Below, piece after piece: positions 43,261 to 54,473 of a stretch of 64,000 bases of DNA. Each line of letters opens with the position of its first letter. The stretch's first letter is position 1. The translations under genes and the position numbers were made by a program. The DNA comes from Symbiodinium natans (lineage: Eukaryota > Sar > Dinophyceae > Suessiales > Symbiodiniaceae). The notes under the pieces were generated by a model that saw only the letters and a program-made list of their open reading frames with translations, ran no database searches and was not told where the DNA came from. The DNA lies in the NCBI GenBank assembly GCA_905221605.1, contig CAJNDS010002361.1, positions 242,364 through 306,363 of the forward strand, written 5' to 3'.

Positions 43261-44250
43261 CATGCATGCTGAAGTTGCTTCGTTAGTTGGGGATGCTATA
43301 TCCATCACTGCGAAGCTGCTGGCTACTTGTTCGGAACCAAACAAGCGAAGCAACGGCTTAGTTTCACCGAATGCCGATGCACTGATCGTGGCTGTGGCAG
43401 TCGATGGTAAACGATGCCATCGATGCTTGTTCGGATTATGGAAAAGGCTTCAGCCCAAGTCAGTTGACATTTCAGGTTGACACATACACGTCGGCGCCGA
43501 GTTGCTCATACGGGTGCCGTTGCATGAACGTCGCACCGAGTTTGTGCCACTTTCAACCCTGTTAATGCACGATTGCGGGAGCTGCAGTGGTTTGTTCCGG
43601 CTCGCCTTGCACTTCTCAAGCACTTCGCCATACAAAACATGCTGCGGCCCAAGCCTGCACATCCTGCCCATGTGTCTCTCGGACTGTCCAGCCTGTCAGA
43701 CTGAACCGAGGGCGATCTCTTTACGTGTGCTGGGGAGCGCAGCAGCTGTCCGATGCTGAGACATCAGATATGCAAGGCACTGTCGGAATCGCAGAGCATC
43801 AGAGAACCATGGCACGAAGCGTTAGGAATGCCTCAAGGTTTCGCAACGGAGCTTCCAGAATTGCTATAGTTTGCTCACGATAACCAAGATAGTTCAAGTA
43901 CGTCAATATACGTCATTTAGGAGGCTGAGGCTTTTCTGTTTGTACTGCTGGACTTTCAAGAATCGCAGGCATGCCCCCGGACCTTATGCCTCAGGAGAGG
44001 CGGGGAGGTGGAAGGCTTGCAAAGGCACTTGGACCGCGCGGCCGCGCTTCATCACGAAAGCTAGCCCGTGGGAGCTAGCCGAGTCTCTTACCAACCGTGT
44101 ACAACTGTTGTACAACAGGGGTGTGGCGAGGGGGTCCAGCCAGGGTGTGTGCAAATTGGGGCCAAGAGCAGCCTCGAAACCACGTTACTACATCTCCAAG
44201 CGCAGCGTCGAAACCACATACGGGTGGGCTGAATGCTATGCATCTCCGAC
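43261..44250. other. Downstream of PF20, no gene recognised
   Basis: No supported exon. Short open frames only. The PF20 3' untranslated region presumably lies at the left end, but no signal is evident. Confidence 0.4.
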
Positions 44251-44269
44251 AGCATCGTCGAAGCAGTGT

Positions 44270-44640
44270 ACGGGTGAGTTTATCAGGGGATTTTTCTGGG
44301 GAACGCTGCGGTTGCCTGGAGTCTCTGCAAATTCTGCAAGGGGCACTCCAAGGATTGGTTCGGGATACTCTGGGCGGCACTCCAGGCGCTTCTCTGATAA
44401 TACTCTTGTGCCTGGCAACCTCGGGATTTTCTGGGGATAGTCTGGGGTTGGGCTCTCTAGGGATTCTCCTGGGGCTTTGCACTCCAGGGATTCTCTGGTG
44501 ATGCTCTGCACTGTGGGGTTGGGCACAGCAGGGTTTTGTGGGATGCTCTTGAGCCTCGGTAGATGGGGATACTCTAGGTTGGATACTCCAAAAACTCTGC
44601 AGGGACACTCTGGGGCATTCCAGAAATACCCTTTAAAATC
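44270..44640. repeat. Degenerate repeat of about 35-45 bp (GCACTCCAGGGATTCTCTGG)
   Basis: Words such as GCACTCCAAGGATT, GCTCTCTAGGGATTCTCC, GCACTCCAGGGATTCTCTGG and GGGGATACTCTAGGTTGG recur irregularly through about 370 bp. The leucine/glycine-rich frames here come from the repeat. Confidence 0.7.
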
Positions 44641-45985
44641 ACTCGGGGCTGGGGACCTCCAGAATTCTCGCAGGATTCTATTAGCACCTGCACTAGCTTT
44701 CGTTCCGGCCGTCCCCCACAAGTACGGCGCTTCATGCGTATCGAAGATGGGTTACATTCTGATTTACGAGGTTTCGAGGGTTACATGACGATGAAAACGT
44801 GTCATTTCTTTAGGGATGTCTTCTTTACAAACCCTCGAGCGGGAATGTGTTAGAAAGTTTGGGTTGGAACCCCTCATTGGTTGCGGGGGCCACCTTTGCC
44901 GGCTTGCTCAGTCAGGCTTTACCTCTGCGGACCAAAGCCACACGGATATCATGGATAATTACACGGATGTTCGACGCTCGAGGCGCGTTCCTGGAAAATA
45001 ACGTGGTTGCGAATTACTACAATCATTTCCATCCCACAAAATGACGGCCATTCTGTCAAGGAGCCCCCATCAAAATGATTTCGAACGGGGGAGGTGTAAA
45101 CATTCTGAGTGAAACATGTTTAGAGCATTTTAGAGCCATACACGAATACGGTTTGTGAACATGGGCAGTCTCCGGAATCAGCGCTGCAAAGCGAAACTGT
45201 TTTGCAGCAGGGCCTCGGTCACCCTCAACCCAAAGCCCTGACCTAACCACGACCTCCGAAATCATAAACCCTAATGAATAAACCCTAATGAAAAGCAACT
45301 GCAAGCATCTCTGTGTGTGTGTTATTGTTATACATATACATATATATATATATGTATATGTAGAGATACAGATTTAAACAGCGGGTGGCAACGAGAACTT
45401 ATTAGCATTTACCATTTGCCTTGCCTGCCTTGTGCGAGTGTGAGCGTCGAAGCCCTGTGACGCTAAACAGGCGCGATGGGGGTCGGGGATTCTTGCGCTA
45501 CTTGGTATTCTTTCGGCATGCGGTCCCAAGGTCCCGAGGCCAGCGGCTAAACGGCTAAACAGGGTGGGTAGAGTTGCCTGGGGCCAGCCCGACCCTCTCG
45601 CCCCACGAAGGAGAGGCATTTAATCTCCGGCGTCCGGGAGAACTCTGAAGGGGTAGCGTACTCCATTCTGTAGACTACCCACCCCGCTGATAGATTGTCG
45701 CCCAAAATTTTGGAGGGTATGGCTTGGGGTTTGAATGGTGGGATACAATAGGGTCGGGGGTTACCTGTGAGAGAGCCAATGACGACGATCCGAGATGCGT
45801 GTTGCCATGCCCATGTGCCGCGTGCTTCACACAGGTTATGGGTCAGAGAACCCCAAAAAACAAAGATGGGAGGACGCCTCAGCCGGTCACATGTGGGATC
45901 TACATATAGAGTACTATAGAGCATGGAAGACCTCTTTGGGGAATGTTGTTCTGAGGCAGAGAACGAACAACCACAATCCATTCTT
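44641..45985. other. No gene recognised; AT microsatellite inside
   Basis: Contains a GTGTGTG then ATATATATATGTATATG tract at 45312-45362, and two AAACCCTAATGA units near 45265-45292 that faintly recall telomere repeats. No supported exon. Confidence 0.45.
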
Positions 45986-48250
45986 GATGGAGCTTCCACA
46001 TGGTGCGATGTCGCTTGGCCCCTGGAAATACATTCGCTACGTATTTCCAGCATCAGATGGTCGACATTGTTCGACACGACGCAGGTCAGGGTGTGGACAA
46101 ACGTGAACAGTTTCCAGCACTGTTGTCGGTCTATATTGGTCTTACCAAGTTTGTTGCTGAACTTGAACCATCGCGGGCCGTTGACGCCTGATCAAAGCCT
46201 CAATACCCTCATGTGTTACGGCAGTGTTGTGCTCTCTAGGTTGCTGCGACATTTGCTCCGCGTGTGGAATGCAGGGAATGTGGCGAAACTCTTTTTGATG
46301 CACTGTTGATTTGTTGATCGCACTGCAAGGCCGAAGACGCCGAAGACGCCAAAGACACCGAAAACCCCGAAGACTCCTACGAGTCCAAAAACCAGGTTAG
46401 CTTTCAACCCAGAGGCTAGGGTGCGTGAATGGCTGATAGTGGCTGTCGAGACTTTGCAGCATCAGTGCAGTGTCTTCCCTGAAGGATCGCTTCGATTTCA
46501 GCTCATCTGTCACGCCCGTCTCCCAGCAGAGCCTTTGGCGATAGCCAGATTGAGTCCCGCAAGCTGCTTGGCTCTGTTCAGGCTCTCGCCGAAAGAGAAA
46601 GACATCGACAGACGTACTTTGGCAACTGAAAGGTGCACGGGCATGGGCATCATTCTTCGTGACCTGAGTTGCCAAAGATGTGTGGATGTGTGGGAGCAGG
46701 CCCACGCTTCTGGGGCGGGCTACTGCAACCGCTGCTCCGCATCCAGCTGTTGTGGCCCTGATATTGTTAATTCTGCAAATTCGAGAGGGCATGGTCAGCG
46801 AGTAAGTGCCACACGATGCTACACTAGTGCTGCGTTCGCATCTACGGTGGGTTCTGTCGGTCGGTTTGAAATTGTGAGAGTTGTGAGATGTGCCAGTCTT
46901 CTCCAGTCTCAAGCCCGCCTTCCAACGCGTGCGGTTCCAAGGGATCGCATCGAGAATGCTCACGTGTTGCGTCGTGTAGCCGTGATGAGAAAGTGTTGCA
47001 GATCGTTGCACTCTCTGAGGCGGAGAGTGTGCTTCGAGCAGGACAGCGAGATGCTTTCCGTCATGTCCCGCGAGGCATGCAGACTGGCATGACTAATGTG
47101 CTAAGTGCAATGACGTATGGGACATGTGAAGGAAATGAGAAGCGCAAAACATTTTGCATAGGACCTTCTGCCTGTTTCTGCCTGCCCTGCTTCAGGCACA
47201 CCTCAGCAGGCAAAGGCGGATCAAAGATCGGCCTGACCCCTTGCATACGTTGCTGTGAGTGAATGATCTGATCAAGTGAAGCGAGTGAAGCTACGTTGCA
47301 GTGCATTGGTGCCAGTGTTGACCAAGGTTTGGCGTCTTTCGCGTGTAGCGTGTAGGACGGGTACAGCGCTTCCGTTTCACAGGAGCTCCGCATGGAAATT
47401 TGACGTGCTTCTCAGTTCAGAGCAGTGGGGCGAACTTCCCTTCCAGACATTTCCAGGAGCTTGCCTTGTTAAGGCGCTGCGCATGGCATGCTAGACTCCT
47501 AGACTCGGGCATAGCGTGATGACTGAGCGGGCATGGAACCGCTTCAACTGCACCCTTCTTCCATATTCCCTGTTGCTTTCAGCTCGAATACTTAACTCCT
47601 GAAACGGCGTCAACACAATGAAGCACACTTTGTGTGCTCTTGGTGGACACGGCCGATCTGTGCGACATGGTGGCTCCAAAACGTGCCCGAATTCAACAGC
47701 CCGAAAGCTCTTTGACCCCTCGCTGAAAGCGTGATGGCCAAGGCTTTCGTGTGCAGAACCTGCAGAATGCATGCTCTCGTTGGCAGTTTCGGCACGCACA
47801 GTTGCAACTCCAATGAATTGTTGGGATGTTTCTAACTGTTGCTGCTGCGGCACAAGGACCGCAACCAATATGGACTGATCACATTTGAAGCCTTGCAAGG
47901 TGCTTCAGAACAAGAAGCTGCGGTCAGTCAGTGGAGCATTGCTCGAACCACAGTTCTTCCGACCACGGCAAAACATGATACAGGCCGAGTGCACTTTTGA
48001 GCAGCAGGGTGCTGGACATTGTATGATATTGTATGTTGAAATAATATGTTGACAGGCAATCTGGAGCTGAGAGCTTAGTCATATGAGTTATATGCAGACC
48101 ACTAGCGGCAATAGCGCCTGGCAGCTGCATCTACAATTTGCACCGGCCGTTCACATCTTTGCAGGCTGCTTTCGAGCAAACGGAGCTGCGAAAAATGGAA
48201 TGTGGGATGGCACGGGAATGTGGCTTCTGTTGTTTCTGTTTTCTGTGAGC
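45986..48250 (+). CDS. Exons of an unidentified multi-exon gene
   Basis: Several + strand blocks look coding and are framed by AG acceptors. About 45975-46030 reads NPFLMELPHGAMSLGPWKYI in one frame. About 46050-46188 reads HQMVDIVRHDAGQGVDKREQ then FPALLSVYIGLTKFVAELEP. About 46328-46393 is acidic, KAEDAEDAKDTENPEDSYES. About 46530-46626 reads DSQIESRKLLGSVQALAERE. About 46977-47088 reads RDEKVLQIVALSEAESVLRA then GQRDAFRHVPRGMQ. About 48165-48215 reads FEQTELRKMECGMAR. The composition is helical and charged. No family is recognised. I cannot prove they belong to one gene, and the joins are uncertain. Confidence 0.4.
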
Positions 48251-48661
48251 AGAAATGGGCGATCTATGCCCAAAGCTTTTGCTGCATTGCTCACTTTGCC
48301 CAGCTTAGCTTGGCTTATGCCCGATGACCTATTTGTCGAGCGCATGTGCAGTGCCAGGATGGTTGCATGTTGCGGCTTTTTGCGGCTCTGGCCCTTGGCC
48401 AAGGTGAGTCGCATGCCATGGTCTAACTGTTAACGAACAACATGGTCGCTGGATATATTGCGTGCACTGAATCCGGGCTCAGGAGATACTATCTGTGTGT
48501 TTATTTGCCAATGCAACTAGAGCTTCTGCACACCAAGCCACCCGTCAGACAACTAGACGTACTGATTGTTTCACTGTTTTTCTGGCTCCCTAGCTCCACT
48601 GGCAAACCACAAATGTGAGTAGATTCCACATGTGCTTGAACCATCTCACGTTTGTGAGACA

Positions 48662-50930
48662 ATGGGCCGGAAAGGTCGAGCAAAGGGCACCGGCTGGTGG
48701 GGTTCTTCATGGAATGCCTGGGAGACGCTTGCATTGAATTGGCACAGCGTGCGTAGATTAGATGATCAGCTAGGCAGCGCGCAGTTTGTCAGTGCCGGTG
48801 ACAGCGTCGGAGTGTCACAGTGCTTGTTTGTGTGCCGGCGAGACGGCGAGAGAGGTGAGTATGTCAGTTTGCGTGGCTGTGTGTGAATGTCTGTGCGGTG
48901 AGGTCCCCCGCCACCCATTTCGCACTTCGCATCCCCCATTCCCACATGCCATTTGGGGGGCTGCTCATGATCTTGATCTTGGAATCATTGCTTTGCTTTT
49001 GCGCGAGGTATCCCGGGTGGGAGTCGTGGAGTTGGCAAGATTGGCAAGATTCGCGACAAGATACGACTGAGAACAGCGGCAAAGGCTCGACCAGGAAGGG
49101 GAAGGTGGGAACAAGCCATGGCAATGGGAATGGACGTGGCAACATTGGAAACAAGTCCAAGGGAGATTCGTCTCAAGCAAGTGACATGGGCCAGGAGGAT
49201 GCTGAAGCAACAGTTGCATTATCGAAAGAGGCTAAGACCGCAGGCACACACGCAGCAGACTGCCCATCAGACTTGGAAGGAAAGGCGCATGATGCGGCCA
49301 AAGAGAAGGTGCCAGACACGCACAAGTCTGGCCACGAGGTTGGTGGCGCTCCGGCTGACGTCCTCAACCAGAACGCGCAGGAGGACGAGGAGGAGTGGCT
49401 TCATGAGCGTCGCTCAGAAGGCGAACTTTGGAGCGATGGAGAAGAGGTGGAGGAAGCAGTAGATGCGGAGGAGGAGGGGGAGGAGGAGGGGGAGGAGGAG
49501 GGGGAGGAGGAGGCGGAGGAAGAGGCGGAGGAGGAGGAAGAGGAGGAGGATGAGGCGGCGGAGGAGGCGGAGGAAGAGGAGGAGGTGGACGAGGAGGAGG
49601 AGGAGGCGGAGGAGCAGGCGGAGGAGGAGGCGGAGGAGGGGGAGGAGCAGCTGGAGGCGGAGGAGGGGGAGGCGGAGGAGGAAGCGGAAGAGGAGGCGGA
49701 GGAGCAGGCGGCGGATGAAGAGGTGGCGGATGAGGAGGCGGAGGAGGTGGGCAAGCACATTCAAGACAATATGAAACCATCTTTTGTTTTTCTCAGCTAA
49801 CAAGATCTAACAAGGGTTTGTTGCCAGTTCGCTCTGCGCCTGCAAGCTTCCCAACCGCGGTGCAACAGTGACTCATGACAGTGCGCTGAGGCATGTTGCA
49901 ACCTGCTTCAGCCAAAACAACGATCTGGATGTTTTGAATACATTGAATACATGAAAGATAGGGGTGGCATTTGTGCGAACCAAACAGGGAAATCGGGGTC
50001 AAATCTGTTCGGCTGGCAGTAATTGCATTCCTGTGTCCTTCCCATGCTTGTCGTTGAAGGAAGAGCTGGGCGACGATGAGGAAGAGGAGCTACAACTAGA
50101 GGAGGCAGAGGAGGAAGCAGAAGAAGAAGACGAAGCAGCCGAGGAGGACGAGGAGGAGCAGCAGGAAGACGATCAGGAAGAGGAAGAGGAGGAGGAGGAA
50201 GAGGAAGAAGATGAAGACGAAGATGAAGATGCAAATGAATCAGAGGTTGAGGAAGCATGTTCTCCCAAAGGGAAGGGTAAAGGCAAGGGAAAGGGCAAAA
50301 AGGCACTCTCGGACGACGATGAATCTCCCGGTTCCAAAGGCGATCCTGGCAAAGGCAAAGGGAAGACAAAAAGCAGTAAAGGCAAGCTTGCAGCGAAAGG
50401 GGCAGGCAGCTTGTCAAGCAGCATGCGTCAGCTCCCGGTTTCTTGTGTGGTGTTATGTTGTGTTCAGATGTGGACTCGGCTCATACATGTGTAAGCCTTT
50501 TGCAAATTCACTGCAAACAAAGCGGTGTCTCCTAGCATGAACTTCAGTCCTCGATGAGGTAAAAGCAGAGCCGTCAGCGCCGACTACGTCGACGAGAGCA
50601 GCGAATCTAGTGATGATGATGAGCGGGATCCTGCCGAACCTGTCACGCTCTCAGTCATTCTCAGCTTGCTGGAATTGATTCGCGTGACAGTTGCTGAATC
50701 TAGAATCTGGGCTGGCCAGGGTCTAGGACATCTTCCGGACTGTGTCGAGTAACTCGTGCACACCATTGCACAGCGATTTGTTCATGTCAGCCCGGTTGCG
50801 TAGAGCAGGTGTGGTCCACGCATCATTCTGTGTGTGCAAGGACGTCAAGGGCAAAGGCAAGGGCAAGGGCAAGGCCTTTGGCAAGGGCAAGGGAAAAAGT
50901 GGCTCAGCAGCATCCAGCAGCACTCACTAG
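48662..50930 (+). CDS. Charge-segregated Glu-rich and Lys-Gly-rich protein, multi-exon
   Basis: A first exon may start at 48662 (MGRKGRAKGTGWWGSSW). The large exon at about 49068-49748 begins SGKGSTRKGKVGTSHGNGNG, passes through an acidic/Lys linker (DAAKEKVPDTHKSGHEVGG) and then becomes a long run of Glu with Ala, Gly and Asp. The exon at 50060-50420 begins EELGDDEEEELQLEEAEEE, continues Glu/Asp-rich and switches to SPKGKGKGKGKGKKALSDDD and more Lys-Gly repeats. An exon near 50569-50640 gives DYVDESSESSDDDERDPAEP. The last exon, 50841-50930, is DVKGKGKGKGKAFGKGKGK and ends SSSTH with a TAG. Alternating strongly basic and strongly acidic blocks without a folded domain suggest a nuclear or nucleic-acid/histone-binding disordered protein, but function is unknown. 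No signal peptide is evident. Confidence 0.65.
49440..49750 (+). repeat. (GGAGGA)n/(GAG)n purine tract, coding
   Basis: Nearly pure A/G on the + strand, made of GAGGAGGCGGAGGAG units. In the coding frame it makes Glu with Ala. The Arg-rich + frame and the Pro-, Ser- and Leu-rich minus frames are shadows. Confidence 0.9.
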
Positions 50931-51880
50931 TGACTAGTGGCCATGCCTGTCCAGAAAGCGGGTTTTCATGAGGCTCTGTGTGCAGATTGTTTCGGATTTG
51001 TGCTGTTGGAGACTTGTTTTGCGTGGCTTTTTCCGTTGGTTTCATTTGCTGACCGTGCGCACCTGCTTGTTCGCACGCCTCTTTGCGACTGCTCTTCGAA
51101 GCTGCACTTCGAAGCTGAACCTCTACCTGACTAATTCTCGCTGATTCGACACCATCTCATGCTAGGTTGTAGGCAACAAGTGCCAGTATGCGCCTCTGCT
51201 TCATGAGCTGACAGCGAAGCCGAGGAAAAGGCAAAAACAAGATGCCGTAGCGAGGCCCCTGCTCGCATGGTCCTGCCAACCTGCGAGCAAAAAGGAATAC
51301 ATTCAAGCACATCGAGATTGACAGGTGTTTTCATGATTTTGCCGTGTTGCAGCTCATATTATTGCTTGCCGTGAGAGTTAGTGTGCTTGTAAAGCTTGCG
51401 CACGCCGCCTCGACAGCCGGGCCGGGCCAGCCCGACCCGAGGTGCAGCATGCGCATGGCAACGAGAAGTCCGAAGAGTAATGTCCAGGAGGTCCCAGGGG
51501 TCCCAGAGTAGGGCCACCGCGACCCTGACGCGACGCGTTTTTTGATGAGCTTCAAGCAGCGCCACACACGTCATGCGTTCAGGAGGTTTTAGGGTGGTCA
51601 CAGGGGAGTCCAAGGGATGTCAGTTGGGGAGGGGGTAGGGCTGGGGTAAGTTGCTTGTTCCAGATGCTTCTCGACCAATATGGTATATTTCGACAACCTG
51701 CTTTCCGATCTTCCAGAGTTCCCGGCATGTCTTTGCTTGATTCTCTTTGGCTCACAGTGCACTATGTCAGCTTGTGCTGCCCGAAGGCCGGTCAGTGTGC
51801 ATGGACACATGTGATGACACATGTGCTGGCGTCATAGACGCCATAGAGTACTCAAAATGTCATGCCGGGCCGGAATTGGC
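50931..51880. other. No gene recognised
   Basis: Spacer between two + strand genes. No supported exon. Confidence 0.4.
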
Positions 51881-51889
51881 CGACCTAGC

Positions 51890-54473
51890 CTATAGCCACT
51901 AAAGGATTCAAAAGTCGAAGAAGCGCACTCGAGAGGCGATGCACACACAAATGGCATGCCAGACTGGCCAGACTCCATCCATGACGCCGAGGCAGGAGCT
52001 TGTCAGGCTTTGACTCTTTACATGAATTTGACAGTGTAGGCGCGTGGTGGCGCGGCCCATGCTTCAGAGCCAACAGCGAGACGCGCCAGTCTCTGGTCGA
52101 GGAGATTAGTACCCACTTGAATCGGCAGCCGGCAGAGCAGTGAGGACTGAATACCAAGGTGCTGAGAAAGAGGTCGAGAACAGCACGCTCGCCATGTTGC
52201 AGGCTCTGCGGACAGCAAAGAGTGTGCCTGGCAAGGACACGTGCATGCGATAGAACATGGTAGAACCATTCTCGGCTATGCTTGTTGTTAATGTTTGTAA
52301 TTTTCAAGGCCGACGTCACAGCGATACAACACTTGGCTAGGGCCGGTCACCATGTCAAAGCACAACCAAGAGTATCCGGAAGCGGCACAATCCACGATTC
52401 TAGCGCAGCTAGAAGACGCTAGAAACCCCATGAAGCCACAAGGTGGCTGACTAGTTACCTCTAGTTACCTCTAGTCACTAGCCACTAGTTTGAAAGCATA
52501 TGGCGGGCCCGAGGCTTTGGTCTGAATATGTCTCAATCCCACCCAGTCCAGGAGCTCTTGCGACTGATCGATGAACACTCGCAGTCCTGTGAGGACTGCG
52601 GTGCATTGCCTTCCTCGTGCGTCGTTCAGAGCCGAACTTGTGCTAGGAGTACGCCGAGATCCTCCCGCAAGCCTGGAGCAGGACTGCATCTGAATCTGTC
52701 TTCGTCAGTGATCCTGGCGACCTAGCTGTCCCAAAGCAGGGTCAACAAGCTGACGGAAGCTCTCCGTGTCGATCTTCGGGGCTCAGGCGCCTTCGTTACT
52801 CTGTTCCTGAAGCCAGAAAAGGTGCAAGACTGGGGGAACAACGGGAGAGCACGTGCTTGAGAAACATCGATGGGGTAAAGTTCATATATAAACAGACACG
52901 GACAAAAACAAGGACTCTGTGTTGTGTGTGTGTTACACACAAGCAGAATCAAACAGAGCAAGGCTGAAACAGCCAAACTTCGAGCCTTGTTTGCAACTTC
53001 CAAATCCAGAAAACCGTTGAAAGGGGGAATTGTGGAAGTAGGGGGCTAGGGCTGCGTGTGAGCAGGGAGTGGGTCTTCACTAACGCCGACCCCCGCTGCC
53101 ACAGGCAATATTATCATGCAAACGCCTTCTCGGAATAGTTACAGTCCTGTATCGCTCCCCCTAATTCCAATGCAGCGACTTTTGAGTTAAGGGAAATGAT
53201 CTAAACATTCTGCAAGCCTAATGGACTGCGCGGCTTGCCAATGACGGACTGGCGTACAAAAGCAGAAATAACTTACTTTTCCGAACGCACGAACGCACAT
53301 AATGAAGAAATTGCGGATCGACGTTCAAGCTTAAGGAGGTGACAGAGGCATAGTCCCTCCATTGAACGATTTTTTTTTGTTCTGGTTCTTCTTTGTGTGG
53401 TCATCATGATAATGGTACGCATCGGCTGTTGGGAGCCGGCATGAGCCGGCAGTGCTGCTTTGTCCGCGTGATGCGGGTTTGCAAGCTGCACCGTTCCTGC
53501 AGTTGTTCCAAGCATGCATCTCTCACGTCTTGTTTGTTGCTGCATCTAGCAAGCACAGTGGACGAAGGCTTCAAAGAGTTGCCAGCAGACGCCGCCACCC
53601 AGTCCGATCGTTGGCTTCTTCAGCTCCACGGCAAGAAGCGCAATGAATTTGACACTCCGTCACTCAGGTCTGGCATTTTCAGGCCTGCTGGTAATTTGGC
53701 TCTGGGCTCTGATCCTGTCAGCTTGCTGTCACCCGACTATCGACTAGAAGTTGCAATAGCAGTTGCAACTGCGTGTTTGCAGCGAAACAGTATGAGAGCA
53801 CAGGATTCATAAATGCATAGCAGTCTGACCCTGCAGTGAATTTCTCTCCTCGCTGGGGGTTGCGACGGACTTGGTGCAGACTTCACAAGCGCAGGCCCGG
53901 AAAATTCAGGATTAACACGGCAGAAAACTGCATGTCACTATATGACTCTATGACTCTTTGTCACTGACCCGCAAGTCTTGCCAGGCGGCGGCCTTGCCCT
54001 CCGCTACTCCGCTTGAACCTGCAGAGCAAGCTGTTGAACTGGGAGTTCTGCGCAAGCCTTACAGTAAGCCTTTCATGTTCACACTGATTAGCGTGACCCA
54101 CTCGCCTACCCCACATTGCAGGCGTGTACCCTTGTATCCTCTGAGAGCTTATTGAGACCTGAGCAAGGATGCAGTCGTTCTTCCAACATTTTTTCATGTC
54201 AAGGCTTGACCACCTCGAGCAAGGACCGGCCAAAGCCTTGCAGGCCAGAAGGCTAGCAATTCATGGGGTTTGCAATTCATGAGGCTGTTGGTGCTGTTAG
54301 TTAGTGTTCAAGTGCCTTTTTCCCTGTAGTTTGCGTTGTATCGTACTGGTCATCAGAACATACGTTCAGGGCTTCTGGGCCTGATATGGCGTGTAGCAAT
54401 TGCTGGCAAAATGAATTTGTTCAGAAAAGGCTGGGCGGCGGCTGGAGAGCGAGCTGAAGGACTTTTGCTGTAA
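51890..54473 (+). CDS. Exons of an unidentified, partly coiled-coil gene
   Basis: Coding-like blocks on the + strand, in order: about 51904-51955 IQKSKKRTREAMHTQMA; 52063-52140 ANSETRQSLVEEISTHLNRQ; 52143-52250 TEYQGAEKEVENSTLAMLQA then LRTAKSVPG; about 52370-52430 EYPEAAQSTILAQLEDA; 52540-52595 VQELLRLIDEHSQSCED; 52726-52860 VNKLTEALRVDLRGSGAFVT then LFLKPEKVQDW; 53551-53668 STVDEGFKELPADAATQSDR then WLLQLHGKKRNEFDTPSL; 53985-54060 LEPAEQAVELGVLRKPY (followed by a clean GTAAGC donor); and a terminal block 54370-54473 LLGLIWRVAIAGKMN, ending LLL and TAA. The front part looks coiled coil. No family is recognised; it may be one gene or two. Confidence 0.4.

Noticed and set aside
49364-49803. 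Pro-rich, Ser-rich and Leu-rich minus-strand frames and an Arg-rich + frame opposite the Glu-rich exon
   Set aside because: Shadows of the GAG/GGA purine tract; the Glu frame alone continues into non-repetitive coding sequence on both sides.
54363-54473. Calling the LLGLIW block a fimbrin/plastin calponin-homology exon
   Set aside because: Only a six-residue resemblance; the other blocks nearby do not fit that family.
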